A DNA stretch of 64,000 bases. Source: JBHELB01 sp041859045 (GTDB taxonomy: Bacteria; Hydrogenedentota; Hydrogenedentia; Hydrogenedentales; SLHB01). The stretch spans positions 1-64,000 of the forward strand of contig JBHELB010000006.1 of NCBI GenBank assembly GCA_041859045.1, read 5' to 3'. Position numbers and translations under genes: made by a program. Under the pieces are notes generated by a model. It did not search any database, was not told the DNA's origin, and was given only the letters and a program-made list of their open reading frames with translations. Shown in pieces: positions 56,401 to 64,000 of the stretch; position 1 is the first letter of the stretch; each line of letters opens with the position of its first letter.

Positions 56401-57424
56401 CGGCGCGACCGCGTCCGACGCGATCGACGGCAACATCACGTCCAGCATCGTCACGAACAACCCCGTGAACACCAGCGTCGTCGGCACCTACACGGTGACC
56501 TACAACGTGACCAACTCGAGCAGCAACGCCGCCGACCAGGTGACGCGTACCGTCGTCGTTTACTCGACCGGTCCGGTCACCGGCAAGCGCGTGCTGGTCG
56601 TCGGTGACAGTTGGGCGCAGGCCGTTTCGGATTCCGACATGATCGACAAGGTCTGTGACGACAACGGTCATGGCGAGTTCCAAGGCGAAGGCGCGCTCAC
56701 GGCCATCGGCGGCACCACGGCGGAACAGTGGGCCAACAACTTCAACGTGGCGGGCACGGGTCTTCTTGACCGTCTCACGGCGGCGTTGAACGCGAACCCG
56801 ACGATTGACATTGTCTACCTGAGCATCGGTGGCAATGACATGTGGGATGCGAACAACGACGGTTGGGTGAACGGCATCGATCCGACGGTCTGGACGCAGC
56901 ACAAGGCCAATATCAAGGCGAACGTCGACGCGGTCGTCGACTATTGCTTGGCCTACAACAGCGCCATCAAGGTCGTGATCGCCGGCTACGACTACCTGAA
57001 TCTGTGGGACACCATCTGGCAGGATCCGGTGGATCTGGTCATGTGGCAGGCCCTGGGTTCGCCGTCGCCTGCGCAGATCAACGGCGCCTTCGCCGACGCG
57101 GCGGTGGAAATCCGTCAGATTGCGTTGGACAACCCGACGCGCGTGAAGTACGTGCAGGGCTTCGGTCTGATGCAATGGTGGAAGAACACCCCGTCCGGCG
57201 CGGCGCATCCTGGCACCATCGCGAACAGCTACAGCCCGTGGCCGGGTGGTAACTCCGCGTACCCGACGCCGATGAGCACCCTGGGCGGCACGTCCAGCAA
57301 CCGCGACGCCATCCACCTCAGCACCGCGCCTGCCAATTGGTACGACCCGGCGACCGAGTGCGGCTATGGCAAGCTGGTACAGAACGTGTACGACCAGGTG
57401 CTCGGAAACTGGCTGCTGAACTAA
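53453..57424 (+). CDS. Large secreted mosaic protein: Ig/Fn3-like, helical domain, DUF5011, SGNH hydrolase
   Basis: A 1323-residue exported protein with an AGGAGG ribosome-binding site. The N-terminal signal (about residues 15-42) is preceded by a basic start. Repeated beta-sandwich modules with PTDAGTYSSSS/PTDAGYYDDG follow (about 140-450), then a helix-rich domain (about 490-870) that looks like an alpha/alpha toroid. Two DUF5011/HYR-like Ig modules come next (about 880-1035: PVITILGANPARVGTANTYT and PVISLTGDPLVLVARY). The C-terminal SGNH/GDSL hydrolase has GDSW (about 1049), GGND (about 1126) and DAIH (about 1285), giving Ser, Asn and Asp-His. Codon choice is strongly biased, suggesting high expression. 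Likely an esterase or deacetylase on extracellular glycans. Confidence 0.92.
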   Translation: MTNLFLGKKGMGKSGLSVMAIAVSLALAATLFYSGPASAGWTNCSLVIAGGATWTTTLTPASRERATNDKNISWYKNANQYNQMPGGEYGLSGWTYLGGGKTVDFTIYPQLFPVSGALYGMRVQLANSAYAMREDSDTIYVDLDNPTISTPTDAGTYSSSSSLTFYWTASDGTSGINDYYMIVGTQPGWSDKFSGWIGAQPGSYTINNCSDAYTYYCTMYAKDNAGRVSSWTASSNGIMVDLTNPTVYTPTDAGYYDDGNVTFNFYGLDGQSGIAGYYYEVAADPNFTYVLASGTTSSSSYTYTDTVQGVTYYCKTKAIDNAGRLSGYSSASDGVRVDSQAPSTPSKPASAVDHDYVTFYWNESSDPGYDTGAGVGVTGYKVQVQDDQSSYVVNADVMTKNFYKFKGSVGRSYTCTVQAFDGAGNRSSFSTTSDSAAVGMASTTPSNSSVTGGQTDWMFDVTTSSVTSNWPGLSEGQTGSIYDKVRNFTNLTETYSLRYGQIVDVWYTSTSRASVAKLEGCGDGAAWTASYLAFLANEWAVTGDPATLAKINSTLNVFDMLTRCTKKSGFMARFAAPTNDSAYYEYYNGYTGGAYQCEAPWQNYTYLGYTSRDPYTGLAFGLCSVWKYVSDTNTNAKAKMLIERVIDRLVNDNWDIVAPAPGNQTTYNQVAFGWKAMWKRLGLAVNPTKYADFDSGTESYANLYAAAMASSGFDLKAKDFADYFANYLNSEQLWVLINTDPNSTRKAELTAKLEDMADSDHFQAVFASMYMNATGVTSNNIALGTLQGGLLDFQGGDKWMREVDQTSNPDYPYHNAENTLSLTALLVHDRPLSDFLWQRKPGLLADGADGIAYEYPALDMMLPYWQARVVSALAPGGPDETAPVITILGANPARVGTANTYTDAGATAWDEYDGNLTSSIQVTNGVNNSVPGTYYVDYEVTDAANNTGTAQRTVNVISGSIPVISLTGDPLVLVARYSTYNDAGATASDAIDGNITSSIVTNNPVNTSVVGTYTVTYNVTNSSSNAADQVTRTVVVYSTGPVTGKRVLVVGDSWAQAVSDSDMIDKVCDDNGHGEFQGEGALTAIGGTTAEQWANNFNVAGTGLLDRLTAALNANPTIDIVYLSIGGNDMWDANNDGWVNGIDPTVWTQHKANIKANVDAVVDYCLAYNSAIKVVIAGYDYLNLWDTIWQDPVDLVMWQALGSPSPAQINGAFADAAVEIRQIALDNPTRVKYVQGFGLMQWWKNTPSGAAHPGTIANSYSPWPGGNSAYPTPMSTLGGTSSNRDAIHLSTAPANWYDPATECGYGKLVQNVYDQVLGNWLLN

Positions 57425-57459
57425 CCCATCGCCATCGGCGAAAGCCGAAGGTCTGAATT

Positions 57460-57497
57460 GCCGCCCTTTCCCTTCGGGGAAGGGGCGGCTTTCTTAT
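57460..57497 (+). terminator. Strong Rho-independent terminator with TTCG tetraloop
   Basis: GCCGCCCTTTCCC (57460-57472) pairs with GGGAAGGGGCGGC (57477-57489) across the loop TTCG, followed by TTTCTTATT. It lies 36 bp after the stop of the secreted-protein gene. Confidence 0.9.
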
Positions 57498-57549
57498 TCG
57501 AGACAGGGAACCCCTGGAAAAGAAAACGAGAATGTGGCTCCCTGTGCTG

Positions 57550-58803
57550 CTACCGAAGAGTATCGAAACGAGCGAAGAAATCGGGGAAGGTTTTTGAGAC
57601 GCACTGCGGCTCATTGATGGTAACGCCGGGGATCCGCAGACCGGCCATGGCAAAACTCATGGCCATCCGGTGGTCGTCGTACGTGTCGATGGCGGCGGCA
57701 TGTAGCGGACCGGGCGTAATGCGAAAGGCGTCTTCAAATTCTTCCACTTCCGCGCCAAGCTTTCTCAGTTCGCACGCGGTCGCACTGATGCGGTCGCACT
57801 CCTTGATGCGCAGGTTCGCGACGTTGCGGATCGTGGTAGTCCCCTGAGCGAACAGCGCCGTCACGGCCAGCGTCTGCGCCATATCCGGCATCGCGTTGAG
57901 ATCGACGTCTATCCCCCGCAATTCCGCGCCGGACTGCACCTCGATGAAGTCCGGGCCGTCGGTTACACGGCATCCCATCCGTTCAAGCACCCACGCAAAT
58001 TGCGCGTCGCCCTGATGAGAGCTCCGGGAAAGGTTGCGCACGCGCACGCGTCCCCCCGCGATAGCCGCCGCCGCGAGGAAATACGATGCGCCCGACGCGT
58101 CCGCCTCAATCGCGTAAGTTCCCGGCGCGTAGGATTGGCCGTGCGGCACGCAGAACGCTTGATAGTCCTCGTGCGAACCGATTACGCCGCGTTCGGCCAT
58201 CATGGCAAGCGTCAGATCGATATACGGCTTCGAAACAAGTTCCCCTTCGATAACGATCTCCGTCGCGCGGGTGGCCCTTGGCGCCGCCATCAGGAGTCCG
58301 CTCAGATATTGACTGCTTGCGCTTCCCTTGACCGACGTCCGCCCGCCAAACGCGCCGTGTCCGCGCACCGTCAGCGGCGGACACCCAGTTGCCGTGTGCA
58401 CATCGACGCCCCACGCACGCAAGGCCTCCGCAAGATCCAGGATAGGCCGCTGCCGCATGCGCTCGTTGCCGTCGAGCACGACCTCGCCCTCCAGCGTCGC
58501 ACACGCCGCGGCAAGGAATCGCACGGCGGTCCCGGAATTGCCGAGGAACAACGGCTCGCGGGGTGGGGTCAATGGCCGCCCTTGCACAGTAAGAGCCTGT
58601 TCGCCGCGCGTAACCTCAAGCCCCAGCCCGCGTAAGCCGTCCACCATACGGTCCGCGTCGTCGCAGTCCGCCGGATCGAGGAGCACACTCGGCCCATGCG
58701 TCAACGCCGCCATGACCAACGCGCGCGCGGTGCAACTCTTCGAGCCGGGAATGCTGACCTCGGCGTCCAGATTCGTACGAGGAGTAATCGATGCATGTGT
58801 CAT
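57550..58803 (-). CDS. aroA: 3-phosphoshikimate 1-carboxyvinyltransferase (EPSP synthase)
   Basis: AroA joins PEP to shikimate-3-phosphate in chorismate synthesis, in the cytoplasm. The N-terminal substrate motif is IPGSKSCTARALVMAAL (residues 19-35), then LFLGNSGTAVRFL near residue 85. The C-terminal TYDDHRMAMSFAMAGL holds catalytic Asp/His-type residues. The 417-residue length is normal. Its start overlaps the SAM-hydrolase stop by 4 bp. Confidence 0.96.
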   Translation of the reverse strand: MTHASITPRTNLDAEVSIPGSKSCTARALVMAALTHGPSVLLDPADCDDADRMVDGLRGLGLEVTRGEQALTVQGRPLTPPREPLFLGNSGTAVRFLAAACATLEGEVVLDGNERMRQRPILDLAEALRAWGVDVHTATGCPPLTVRGHGAFGGRTSVKGSASSQYLSGLLMAAPRATRATEIVIEGELVSKPYIDLTLAMMAERGVIGSHEDYQAFCVPHGQSYAPGTYAIEADASGASYFLAAAAIAGGRVRVRNLSRSSHQGDAQFAWVLERMGCRVTDGPDFIEVQSGAELRGIDVDLNAMPDMAQTLAVTALFAQGTTTIRNVANLRIKECDRISATACELRKLGAEVEEFEDAFRITPGPLHAAAIDTYDDHRMAMSFAMAGLRIPGVTINEPQCVSKTFPDFFARFDTLR

Positions 58804-59579
58804 AGGGTAAGAAACACCTCAACCGGCGCACCGTGTTCCAGGTTCAACACCTGTGCGGCGCTGCCCCCGTTCACGGAAAGCTCTAGGTAGTCTGAACTGC
58901 CAAACAGCGCTACAAGTTCACCAGACGCCACATCGTTATAGGTCTTGCCGATCGCCACTCGGCGTCCACCGACCTCAACCGCCACGATGTGAGCCCCGCC
59001 GAGACTAGCGCGAGAGACGTTTGAGATCGCATTTCCAAACCGGTCCACATGCGCGACAACGCCCTGCATGCTGTCACTGGCGATGCGTATTGGCGCAGGG
59101 AACTGAAGACGCACCGGCGTTTCGATCCTCGGTCCTGCTTCTTCGGGGGGCGCACCCGCCGCCAAGCGCGCCGCCGCCGGAGCGAACACGTCGCGCCCGT
59201 GAAACGTGGGGCTGACTGGATCGCGCATCCAGTCAGAATTCGTAATCGCCCAGGCCTCGACCGAATAGCGCGCCGCCAAGATTGATACGAGGCCGTTGTC
59301 AGGCCCCACGAACAACCACTCCCCCACGCGCGCAACCATTCCAAGACGCTCGGTGCCCACGCCAGGATCGACCACCGCAAAGTGCACCGTCCCTGGGGGA
59401 AAATACGGCGCTGAAGCCGCGAGAAACAGCGCCCCTTCCATGATGTCCTGCGGCGGGATGTCGTGGGTCAGATCGATCAACGTCGCACTGGGGCACTGCG
59501 AAAGCATGACGCCCTTCACCGCGGCCACATAAGGGTCGCGCGTGCCGAAGTCGGTGGTCAGCGTAATGCACCTGGGCAC
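58800..59579 (-). CDS. SAM hydrolase (SAM hydroxide adenosyltransferase, DUF62)
   Basis: This family uses water to split S-adenosylmethionine into adenosine and methionine. Fold hallmarks are ITLTTDFGTRDPYVAAVKGV, LIDLTHDIPPQDIMEGALFL and FAVVDPGVGTER (the VDPGVG loop), and the C-terminal domain holds RFGNAISNVS. The frame is open to 59630. GTG 59579 is preferred because it stands one base after the GGDEF stop and directly precedes the first beta strand (RCITLTTDFG). It is a 259-residue protein, a normal length. Confidence 0.9.
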   Translation of the reverse strand: MPRCITLTTDFGTRDPYVAAVKGVMLSQCPSATLIDLTHDIPPQDIMEGALFLAASAPYFPPGTVHFAVVDPGVGTERLGMVARVGEWLFVGPDNGLVSILAARYSVEAWAITNSDWMRDPVSPTFHGRDVFAPAAARLAAGAPPEEAGPRIETPVRLQFPAPIRIASDSMQGVVAHVDRFGNAISNVSRASLGGAHIVAVEVGGRRVAIGKTYNDVASGELVALFGSSDYLELSVNGGSAAQVLNLEHGAPVEVFLTL

Positions 59580-59580
59580 G

Positions 59581-60510
59581 TCACTCGCCTGCCACGCACA
59601 CGCAATTCCGCCCGGCATGTTTGGCGGCATAGAGCGCCTTGTCCGCGGCGGCGATGATAAGTTCCACCGACGCGCCGTGCTGGGGCCATTCCGCCAACCC
59701 CTGGCTAATCGTTACGGAGAACCGATGCTCGCCAAACTCGAATACGCGGTCGGCGATCGTCTTGCGGATGGTCTCGGCAACGTCCCGCGCGATGTCGAGC
59801 GTAGCGTGCGCAAACAACAGCACCGTCTCGTCACCGCCATAGAGGCCGCCGAGATCGTGCTCGCGTAGACATTGGCGAAGCATGACGCCCATCTCGCGCA
59901 CCACCATACGCCCCGCCAAATGGCCGTAGGTATCGTTGACGCGCTTGAGGCCGTCTAGGTCGGTCATCGCGATCACGAACGGCCCCGCGTCCGCCCCCTT
60001 GCCGATCTCCGCCTCCATACGTCTGCGGAACGACTCAAGCGTCATCAATCCGGTCAAACTATCGTAGTGGATGCGCCGGTACACGTCGCGGTAGAACTGA
60101 GCATCGAGCGGGTCCGCCAGCAGGAAACGGAAAACGACGTCGCCCATCTGAATCGTATCGCCGTGCTTAAGCCGGGCGGTCGAGATGGTCGAACTGTTCA
60201 CTTGGGTACCGTTGAGACTCTGTAGATCGACAACCTCGAAGTGGAACGCGCCGTCTTCGTCCCGTTGGCGCGCAATCCGTGCGTGCTGACGCGACATGGA
60301 CGGGGAGACAATCTGAACTCCCACCTCTGGCGAGCGCCCGAAAATCGTCTCCGGCTCCGTCAACTGGATCTCGCGCCCGATCTCCCATCCTGAAAGCACG
60401 ACTAAACTTGCTCGGTGCGCGGCCCGCGCCGCACAGAGCATCTCTGTGGAGAGTTGGATTGTCTCATCGGGACGGAATGGCGTCCCGGGCTCTTGATTGT
60501 CGCTCGTCAT
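59581..60510 (-). CDS. FHA-GGDEF diguanylate cyclase
   Basis: A 309-residue soluble protein. An FHA phosphothreonine-binding domain (about residues 45-130; motifs IFGRSPEVG, SMSRQHARI, LQSLNGTQVNS) is followed by a GGDEF domain (about 145-309). The active-site loop reads YGGDET rather than GGDEF; the metal Asp is in MTDLDGLKRVNDTYGH. RxxD (REHD), five residues before GGDE, is a c-di-GMP inhibitory site. It should make c-di-GMP in response to phosphorylated partners. The next gene's start follows by one base. Confidence 0.92.
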   Translation of the reverse strand: MTSDNQEPGTPFRPDETIQLSTEMLCAARAAHRASLVVLSGWEIGREIQLTEPETIFGRSPEVGVQIVSPSMSRQHARIARQRDEDGAFHFEVVDLQSLNGTQVNSSTISTARLKHGDTIQMGDVVFRFLLADPLDAQFYRDVYRRIHYDSLTGLMTLESFRRRMEAEIGKGADAGPFVIAMTDLDGLKRVNDTYGHLAGRMVVREMGVMLRQCLREHDLGGLYGGDETVLLFAHATLDIARDVAETIRKTIADRVFEFGEHRFSVTISQGLAEWPQHGASVELIIAAADKALYAAKHAGRNCVCVAGE

Positions 60511-60592
60511 GAAACCGCCACCTTATCTAGAGCCATCATAGCAGCAGTCTCACCGTTCCGCAAAGGGTGTGTGCAGAAACACATCCGCGCAA

Positions 60593-61489
60593 TCACCCGG
60601 CTCGCCATCCCTGAAGGTAGCCGAGCGCGGTTTCGAGCTGGGCGCGGTCGGTAATGGGCCCGCGGCCACGACCGAACACCTTGCGCAACGCCCAGTCGCC
60701 TAGCCCCGCAATCCCCCGAGATATGCCCCCATGCCCCGGATACGCCCGCTCGATACGTGCCCGGGCATAGCCCGTGCGCCGAGCCTTTTCGAGGATATGT
60801 GCGGGCGTCAAGCGTTCGGGCTGAATGTAGTGACGCACGCGCAGGGCCGGTTCCCAGACAATCCGCCCAGCGCCGCGCGTCTCAATGCGCAGCAGAATGT
60901 CTTCGTCGTCGGCCTCCGCGGTTACCCGGCCATCCGGCCCCTTGAGGTCTGTGCGAAATCCACCAAGTTCCCGCAGGGTTTCAACCCGAAATGCCATATT
61001 TGTGCCAAAAAGAATGCGGGGATAGCGCAGATCCATGCGGTACGACGCATGGTCGAGGCGGTTGAAAAGCGGGTCAAGCGTTGGCTCATACCAGTCCGGC
61101 ACGGGACCCAGCCAGCCGACCTCAATCGGCCCGCCGGCCGCGGCGAGTCCCGGCTCCTCGGCGTACACCTGCGCAAGCGCTTCAAGATACCCTGGAAGAA
61201 GTCTCGCGTCGTCATCGATAAACGCCAGTAGTTCACTCTCGGTTTCCGCAATCGCGCGATTGCGGGCAAACCCGAGTCCCGGCTGTTCTTCGCGAACATA
61301 CCGCAACGGAACGCCTGACGCCGCCTGCGCCTGCGCCACGCGTGCGGTCGCGTCGGTCGAGGCGTTGTCCACCACAAGCAGCGCACTCCCCGGCACTGCG
61401 GCGGTCTGCTCAAGGACGGAACGAATCGCGTCCTCCAAGAAACGCTCCCCGTTGCGGGTGCAAATGGCCACCGTGATGCGCGCGGTCAT
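60593..61489 (-). CDS. Glycosyltransferase family 2
   Basis: A 298-residue GT-A transferase. The nucleotide-sugar strand is TVAICTRNGERFLEDAIRSV, then LLVVDNASTDAT. The DDD metal site is LLAFIDDDARLLPGYLEAL, and the acceptor region is GPDGRVTAEADDEDILLRIE. Its start overlaps the preceding glycosyltransferase by 4 bp. It belongs to a four-gene glycosyltransferase run at the window edge, probably for a cell-surface polysaccharide. Confidence 0.93.
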   Translation of the reverse strand: MTARITVAICTRNGERFLEDAIRSVLEQTAAVPGSALLVVDNASTDATARVAQAQAASGVPLRYVREEQPGLGFARNRAIAETESELLAFIDDDARLLPGYLEALAQVYAEEPGLAAAGGPIEVGWLGPVPDWYEPTLDPLFNRLDHASYRMDLRYPRILFGTNMAFRVETLRELGGFRTDLKGPDGRVTAEADDEDILLRIETRGAGRIVWEPALRVRHYIQPERLTPAHILEKARRTGYARARIERAYPGHGGISRGIAGLGDWALRKVFGRGRGPITDRAQLETALGYLQGWRAG

Positions 61490-62589
61490 AGGTGCGCTCC
61501 CTTCGTGTCCAAGGCCTCAATAAACTGACGGCACAGCACGTCGTAATTGTACTGCTCGCAGGCCGCCTGATGCCCGGCGCGCCCCAGACGCGCCCGCGCG
61601 TCCGGATCGACTAACAACGACTGCACCACATTGGCCGCCTCGGCGGCATCGCGCACGAGACAAAGCCGCCCCTCTCCCATACGCTCAATCTCGGCCGTTC
61701 GCGTGGCCACAACGGCCTTGCCATGAGCCCAGTATTCGGCGAGTTTCACGGGTGAACATCGATCCGCGAGGCGTGACGGAAGATACGCCACCAAACACAC
61801 GGCGGCCTGGCGTATCGCTGCTAACGCCTCGTCGTGCGAAACCGCACCGGGCGCATCCAGATTCGGCAGTGTTTTCGCGGCTTCAGCCAGTTCGGGCCAG
61901 CGACGACCGGCGCCCAACACGCGCACCGGAACGTCGGGCAAGCGGTGGGCCAGTTCGATTAGGAACGCCACGTCGATGCGCTCGCCGATCTGCCCCACGA
62001 ACAACACCCCTTCCCCGCCACGTAGCGAGGCCTCGTCGAGTAGCTCAGGGAACGCCGCCGCACCGTTGGGCAGCAGAACGACACGCCGGGCCCATGGACG
62101 CAGATCCTCGGCCAGCAATGCGGCCGTCGCCAGGCACAGATCGGAAAGGCGCGCGACCGCGGGAATGATGACGCGCCGCAGCAGAGCCCGCTCCCAGGGA
62201 ACACGCGACCACTCCGGCCAGTCATCGGTGTAATCCAGAACCGCCTTACACGACGAGAACCGAAGCAGCAACGCGGGCAGCAGCGCGTACACAACGTCGT
62301 ACAACAACACGACGTCTGGTCGTTCGCGCCGGATCAAACACATGTTGTCCCACCCCTGCGCGAGGGCCATACGCACCCCGCGCGGAAGGCCACTCTGACG
62401 GCGAAGCACGCGCACGCCCTCCTGCACAGGCACCTGCGTCGGCGGGTCGAGGTGTTGCGGCAAATGCCCAGCGTAGCGAAACGGCTCGACATAGACGATC
62501 TCGTGCCCCAACGCCGCCAATGCGCCGGATAGCGCATTCGCGCGTTGATAGAAGTCCCACGCGGTGTTGGAGAGCACGAGAATCTTCAC
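61486..62589 (-). CDS. Glycosyltransferase, GT4-type
   Basis: A 367-residue GT-B protein. The N-terminal strand is MKILVLSNTAWDFYQRANAL, and the C-terminal donor domain contains GVLFVGQIGERIDVAFLIEL, VAYLPSRLADRCSPVKLAEY and WAHGKAVVAT. No glutamate-rich EGFG loop is present, as in the more divergent members. It lies 57 bp downstream of the next glycosyltransferase on the minus strand and overlaps the family 2 gene. Confidence 0.88.
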   Translation of the reverse strand: MKILVLSNTAWDFYQRANALSGALAALGHEIVYVEPFRYAGHLPQHLDPPTQVPVQEGVRVLRRQSGLPRGVRMALAQGWDNMCLIRRERPDVVLLYDVVYALLPALLLRFSSCKAVLDYTDDWPEWSRVPWERALLRRVIIPAVARLSDLCLATAALLAEDLRPWARRVVLLPNGAAAFPELLDEASLRGGEGVLFVGQIGERIDVAFLIELAHRLPDVPVRVLGAGRRWPELAEAAKTLPNLDAPGAVSHDEALAAIRQAAVCLVAYLPSRLADRCSPVKLAEYWAHGKAVVATRTAEIERMGEGRLCLVRDAAEAANVVQSLLVDPDARARLGRAGHQAACEQYNYDVLCRQFIEALDTKGAHL

Positions 62590-62646
62590 CGATTCATCCT
62601 TCGCTTCTCACTCGCCCTGCCGCCACGCCTATAAGGTCAATGGCGC

Positions 62647-63747
62647 TCAACACGTCGCCAACACCTCCTGCAATCGCCGAGCCGCATCCGCCCATGTGAA
62701 GCGCTGTATGTTGGCGATGCCGTTCTCGCGCAGACGCGCGCGCATCGGCTCGTCTTCCACCAAGCGCAGCAGCCCTTCCGCGATAGATTCGACATCGAAG
62801 GGATCGACGTACAGCGCCGCCTCGCCGCCAACTTCCGGCATACAGCTCGCGGTACTGTTCAGGACCGGGACTTCGCACCCTTGCGCCTCGAGCACAGTAA
62901 ATCCGAATCCTTCGTAAAGCGAGACATGCGCGTAGACGTCGGCCAAGGTATAGATTGCGGGCATGTCTTCCGCAGGCACGGGGCCCAGAATATGCACGCG
63001 CTCGCCCCGCTGCACATACTGGGAGATGGCCGGATCGATGGGCACATTCGCGCGACCGCCGGTAAGTACGAGCGAGTGCGGAACACGCCCGCGAATGCGC
63101 TCAAACGCCTTCAATAACCGCGGCACATTTTTTCGTGGCGACAGATTCGAAGCGTAGAAGATGAATTTTTCGGGCAAGCTATAGCGCTCACGCACCTCCT
63201 CGAGCTTTGCGTCATCGCGCACGGGCCGATACGCCTCCGAGAGGCCGGGGTAAATGACCGTGATGCGTTCCTCGTCAATGCTCAGAATATTGACCATGTC
63301 GCTGCGGGTGTGGCGCGAAATTGCGATGAAATGGGCGGCTTTGCGCGCGCTGCGCCGCATCATCCGGCGCATATAGAGCGTGTCAAGATGTCCATAGACC
63401 GGTTTTCCCGGCAAATAGTATGCGAGGTCAAGAAACGACACCACGGCGGGGGTGTGCAGACCAAACGGCGTAACGTTCTTCGGCAACCAGACCGCGTCAA
63501 ACTGCAGCCCGTTCATCACGTGCGCGGCGTACCAATGGTCCTGCAAGAGGCGCGCGGTATCGGGAACCGGTTCATAGCGAACAGAAGCAGAAGACGTCGC
63601 AGGAAGCGCGGAGGCAGGCACTAGAATATGGATATCCAGTCGCGGATCCGGGGCCTTCTCTACGGCAAGCGCCATCTGCCGGGCATACTCCGCCGGCCCT
63701 TTGCCCCAGGCGCCGAACTCGCGGCAGTAAAGAGCAACACGCTTCAT
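62647..63747 (-). CDS. Glycosyltransferase, GT4-type (mannosyltransferase-like)
   Basis: A 366-residue GT-B protein. ITVIYPGLSEAYRPV, then FIFYASNLSPRKNVPRLLKA, and the loop VSLYEGFGFTVLEAQGCEVP (EGFG, E-x7-E region) show the GT4 donor domain. The C-terminal helix is typical. It is 7 bp downstream of the partial gene at 63755. Such proteins build O-antigen or exopolysaccharide chains; the sugar is unknown. Confidence 0.93.
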   Translation of the reverse strand: MKRVALYCREFGAWGKGPAEYARQMALAVEKAPDPRLDIHILVPASALPATSSASVRYEPVPDTARLLQDHWYAAHVMNGLQFDAVWLPKNVTPFGLHTPAVVSFLDLAYYLPGKPVYGHLDTLYMRRMMRRSARKAAHFIAISRHTRSDMVNILSIDEERITVIYPGLSEAYRPVRDDAKLEEVRERYSLPEKFIFYASNLSPRKNVPRLLKAFERIRGRVPHSLVLTGGRANVPIDPAISQYVQRGERVHILGPVPAEDMPAIYTLADVYAHVSLYEGFGFTVLEAQGCEVPVLNSTASCMPEVGGEAALYVDPFDVESIAEGLLRLVEDEPMRARLRENGIANIQRFTWADAARRLQEVLATC

Positions 63748-63754
63748 GGAGTGC

Positions 63755-64000
63755 TCAGTCTTCCTCGATTGAATAAGGCTTTTTGTCCTGTGACTCGAAA
63801 TAAATACGCACGACCATCTCGGCCAGGATGCCCATCATAATGAACATAAACCCGAGGATGATCAGCATCGCGGCGAGCAAGAGCAGCGGCGTCCGGTTGA
63901 GGCTCAGCCCCTCGAATATTTTCAAATAGAACGCGTATGCGGAAGAAGGCAGCGCCAGAAAGATGCAGAGAAGCCCCATTCCCCCAAACAGGTGAATCGG
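63755..64000 (-). CDS. Glycosyltransferase family 2 (polyprenol-phosphate type), C-terminal part
   Basis: Only the C-terminal ~81 residues are inside the window. The frame stays open to its edge. Two membrane helices (PIHLFGGMGLLCIFLALPSS and LLLLAAMLIILGFMFIMMGI) followed by AEMVVRIYFESQDKKPYSIEED are typical of DPM1/GtrB/ArnC-like enzymes that load a sugar onto a polyprenyl phosphate. The catalytic domain lies beyond the window. It is the first gene of the glycosyltransferase run. Confidence 0.85.
   Translation of the reverse strand, partial: PIHLFGGMGLLCIFLALPSSAYAFYLKIFEGLSLNRTPLLLLAAMLIILGFMFIMMGILAEMVVRIYFESQDKKPYSIEED

Noticed and set aside
54500..57316. 938-codon minus-strand open frame opposite the secreted mosaic protein
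   Set aside because: It results from the strong codon bias of the plus-strand gene. Arg/Val/His-rich low complexity and no ribosome-binding site.

Overview
The window is a 64 kb piece of a GC-rich, Gram-negative-type bacterial chromosome. RND pumps, a lipoprotein adaptor, Sec, Tat and lipoprotein signals, and many secreted DUF proteins support a diderm. The gene mix (MoxR/DUF58/BatA-N/DUF4175/DUF4159 cluster, DUF6599, Tat-exported aldo/keto reductase with ferredoxin cysteines, NADH-linked [FeFe] hydrogenase, FHA-GGDEF protein) resembles Hydrogenedentota or another PVC-like or planctomycete-like environmental lineage. That placement is inference from gene content: no rRNA or other phylogenetic marker is present. 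I found no tRNA, rRNA, CRISPR array, insertion sequence or prophage.

Layout. 0-4.1 kb: a short HIT protein, a small membrane protein, a CBS protein, then xseA-xseB-ispA (exonuclease VII and prenyl diphosphate synthase). 4.2-8.1 kb: an acetyltransferase and glycosyltransferase pair, about 0.9 kb without a supported gene, two small ORFs (43 and 36 codons) closed by a terminator, and a DUF6492 glycosyltransferase-like protein. 8.3-12.4 kb: a stand-alone receiver protein translationally coupled to a three-subunit NADH-dependent [FeFe] hydrogenase. 12.5-21.7 kb: a glycosyltransferase, then on the minus strand an adaptor and two RND transporters. 21.9-25.1 kb: a BrkB-family protein, coaE, a 33-codon ORF, and an anchored exported protein.

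25.5-40.2 kb: a tightly packed ten-gene operon. It holds a MoxR AAA+ ATPase, an anchored protein, DUF58, a BatA-N/vWA membrane protein, a very large DUF4175 protein, a second vWA membrane protein, a caspase-like protein without its catalytic dyad, and two secreted DUF4159 proteins flanking a TlpA-like thioredoxin. Overlapping starts and stops suggest one envelope machine. This is the most interesting system in the window.

40.4-52.7 kb: a GH115-like glycosidase with an MFS transporter, a PerR/Fur-catalase pair, two tandem paralogues with nearly identical leaders and diverged bodies, a mosaic of short hairpins, a GH4 glycosidase, a CorA-like channel, DUF6599 and the Tat aldo/keto reductase. 52.7-57.5 kb: an AT-rich island with a 9-codon ORF, a possible terminated leader RNA, and a 1323-residue secreted mosaic protein ending in an SGNH hydrolase domain. 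57.5-64 kb, minus strand: FHA-GGDEF, SAM hydrolase and aroA, then four glycosyltransferases, the first cut by the window edge.
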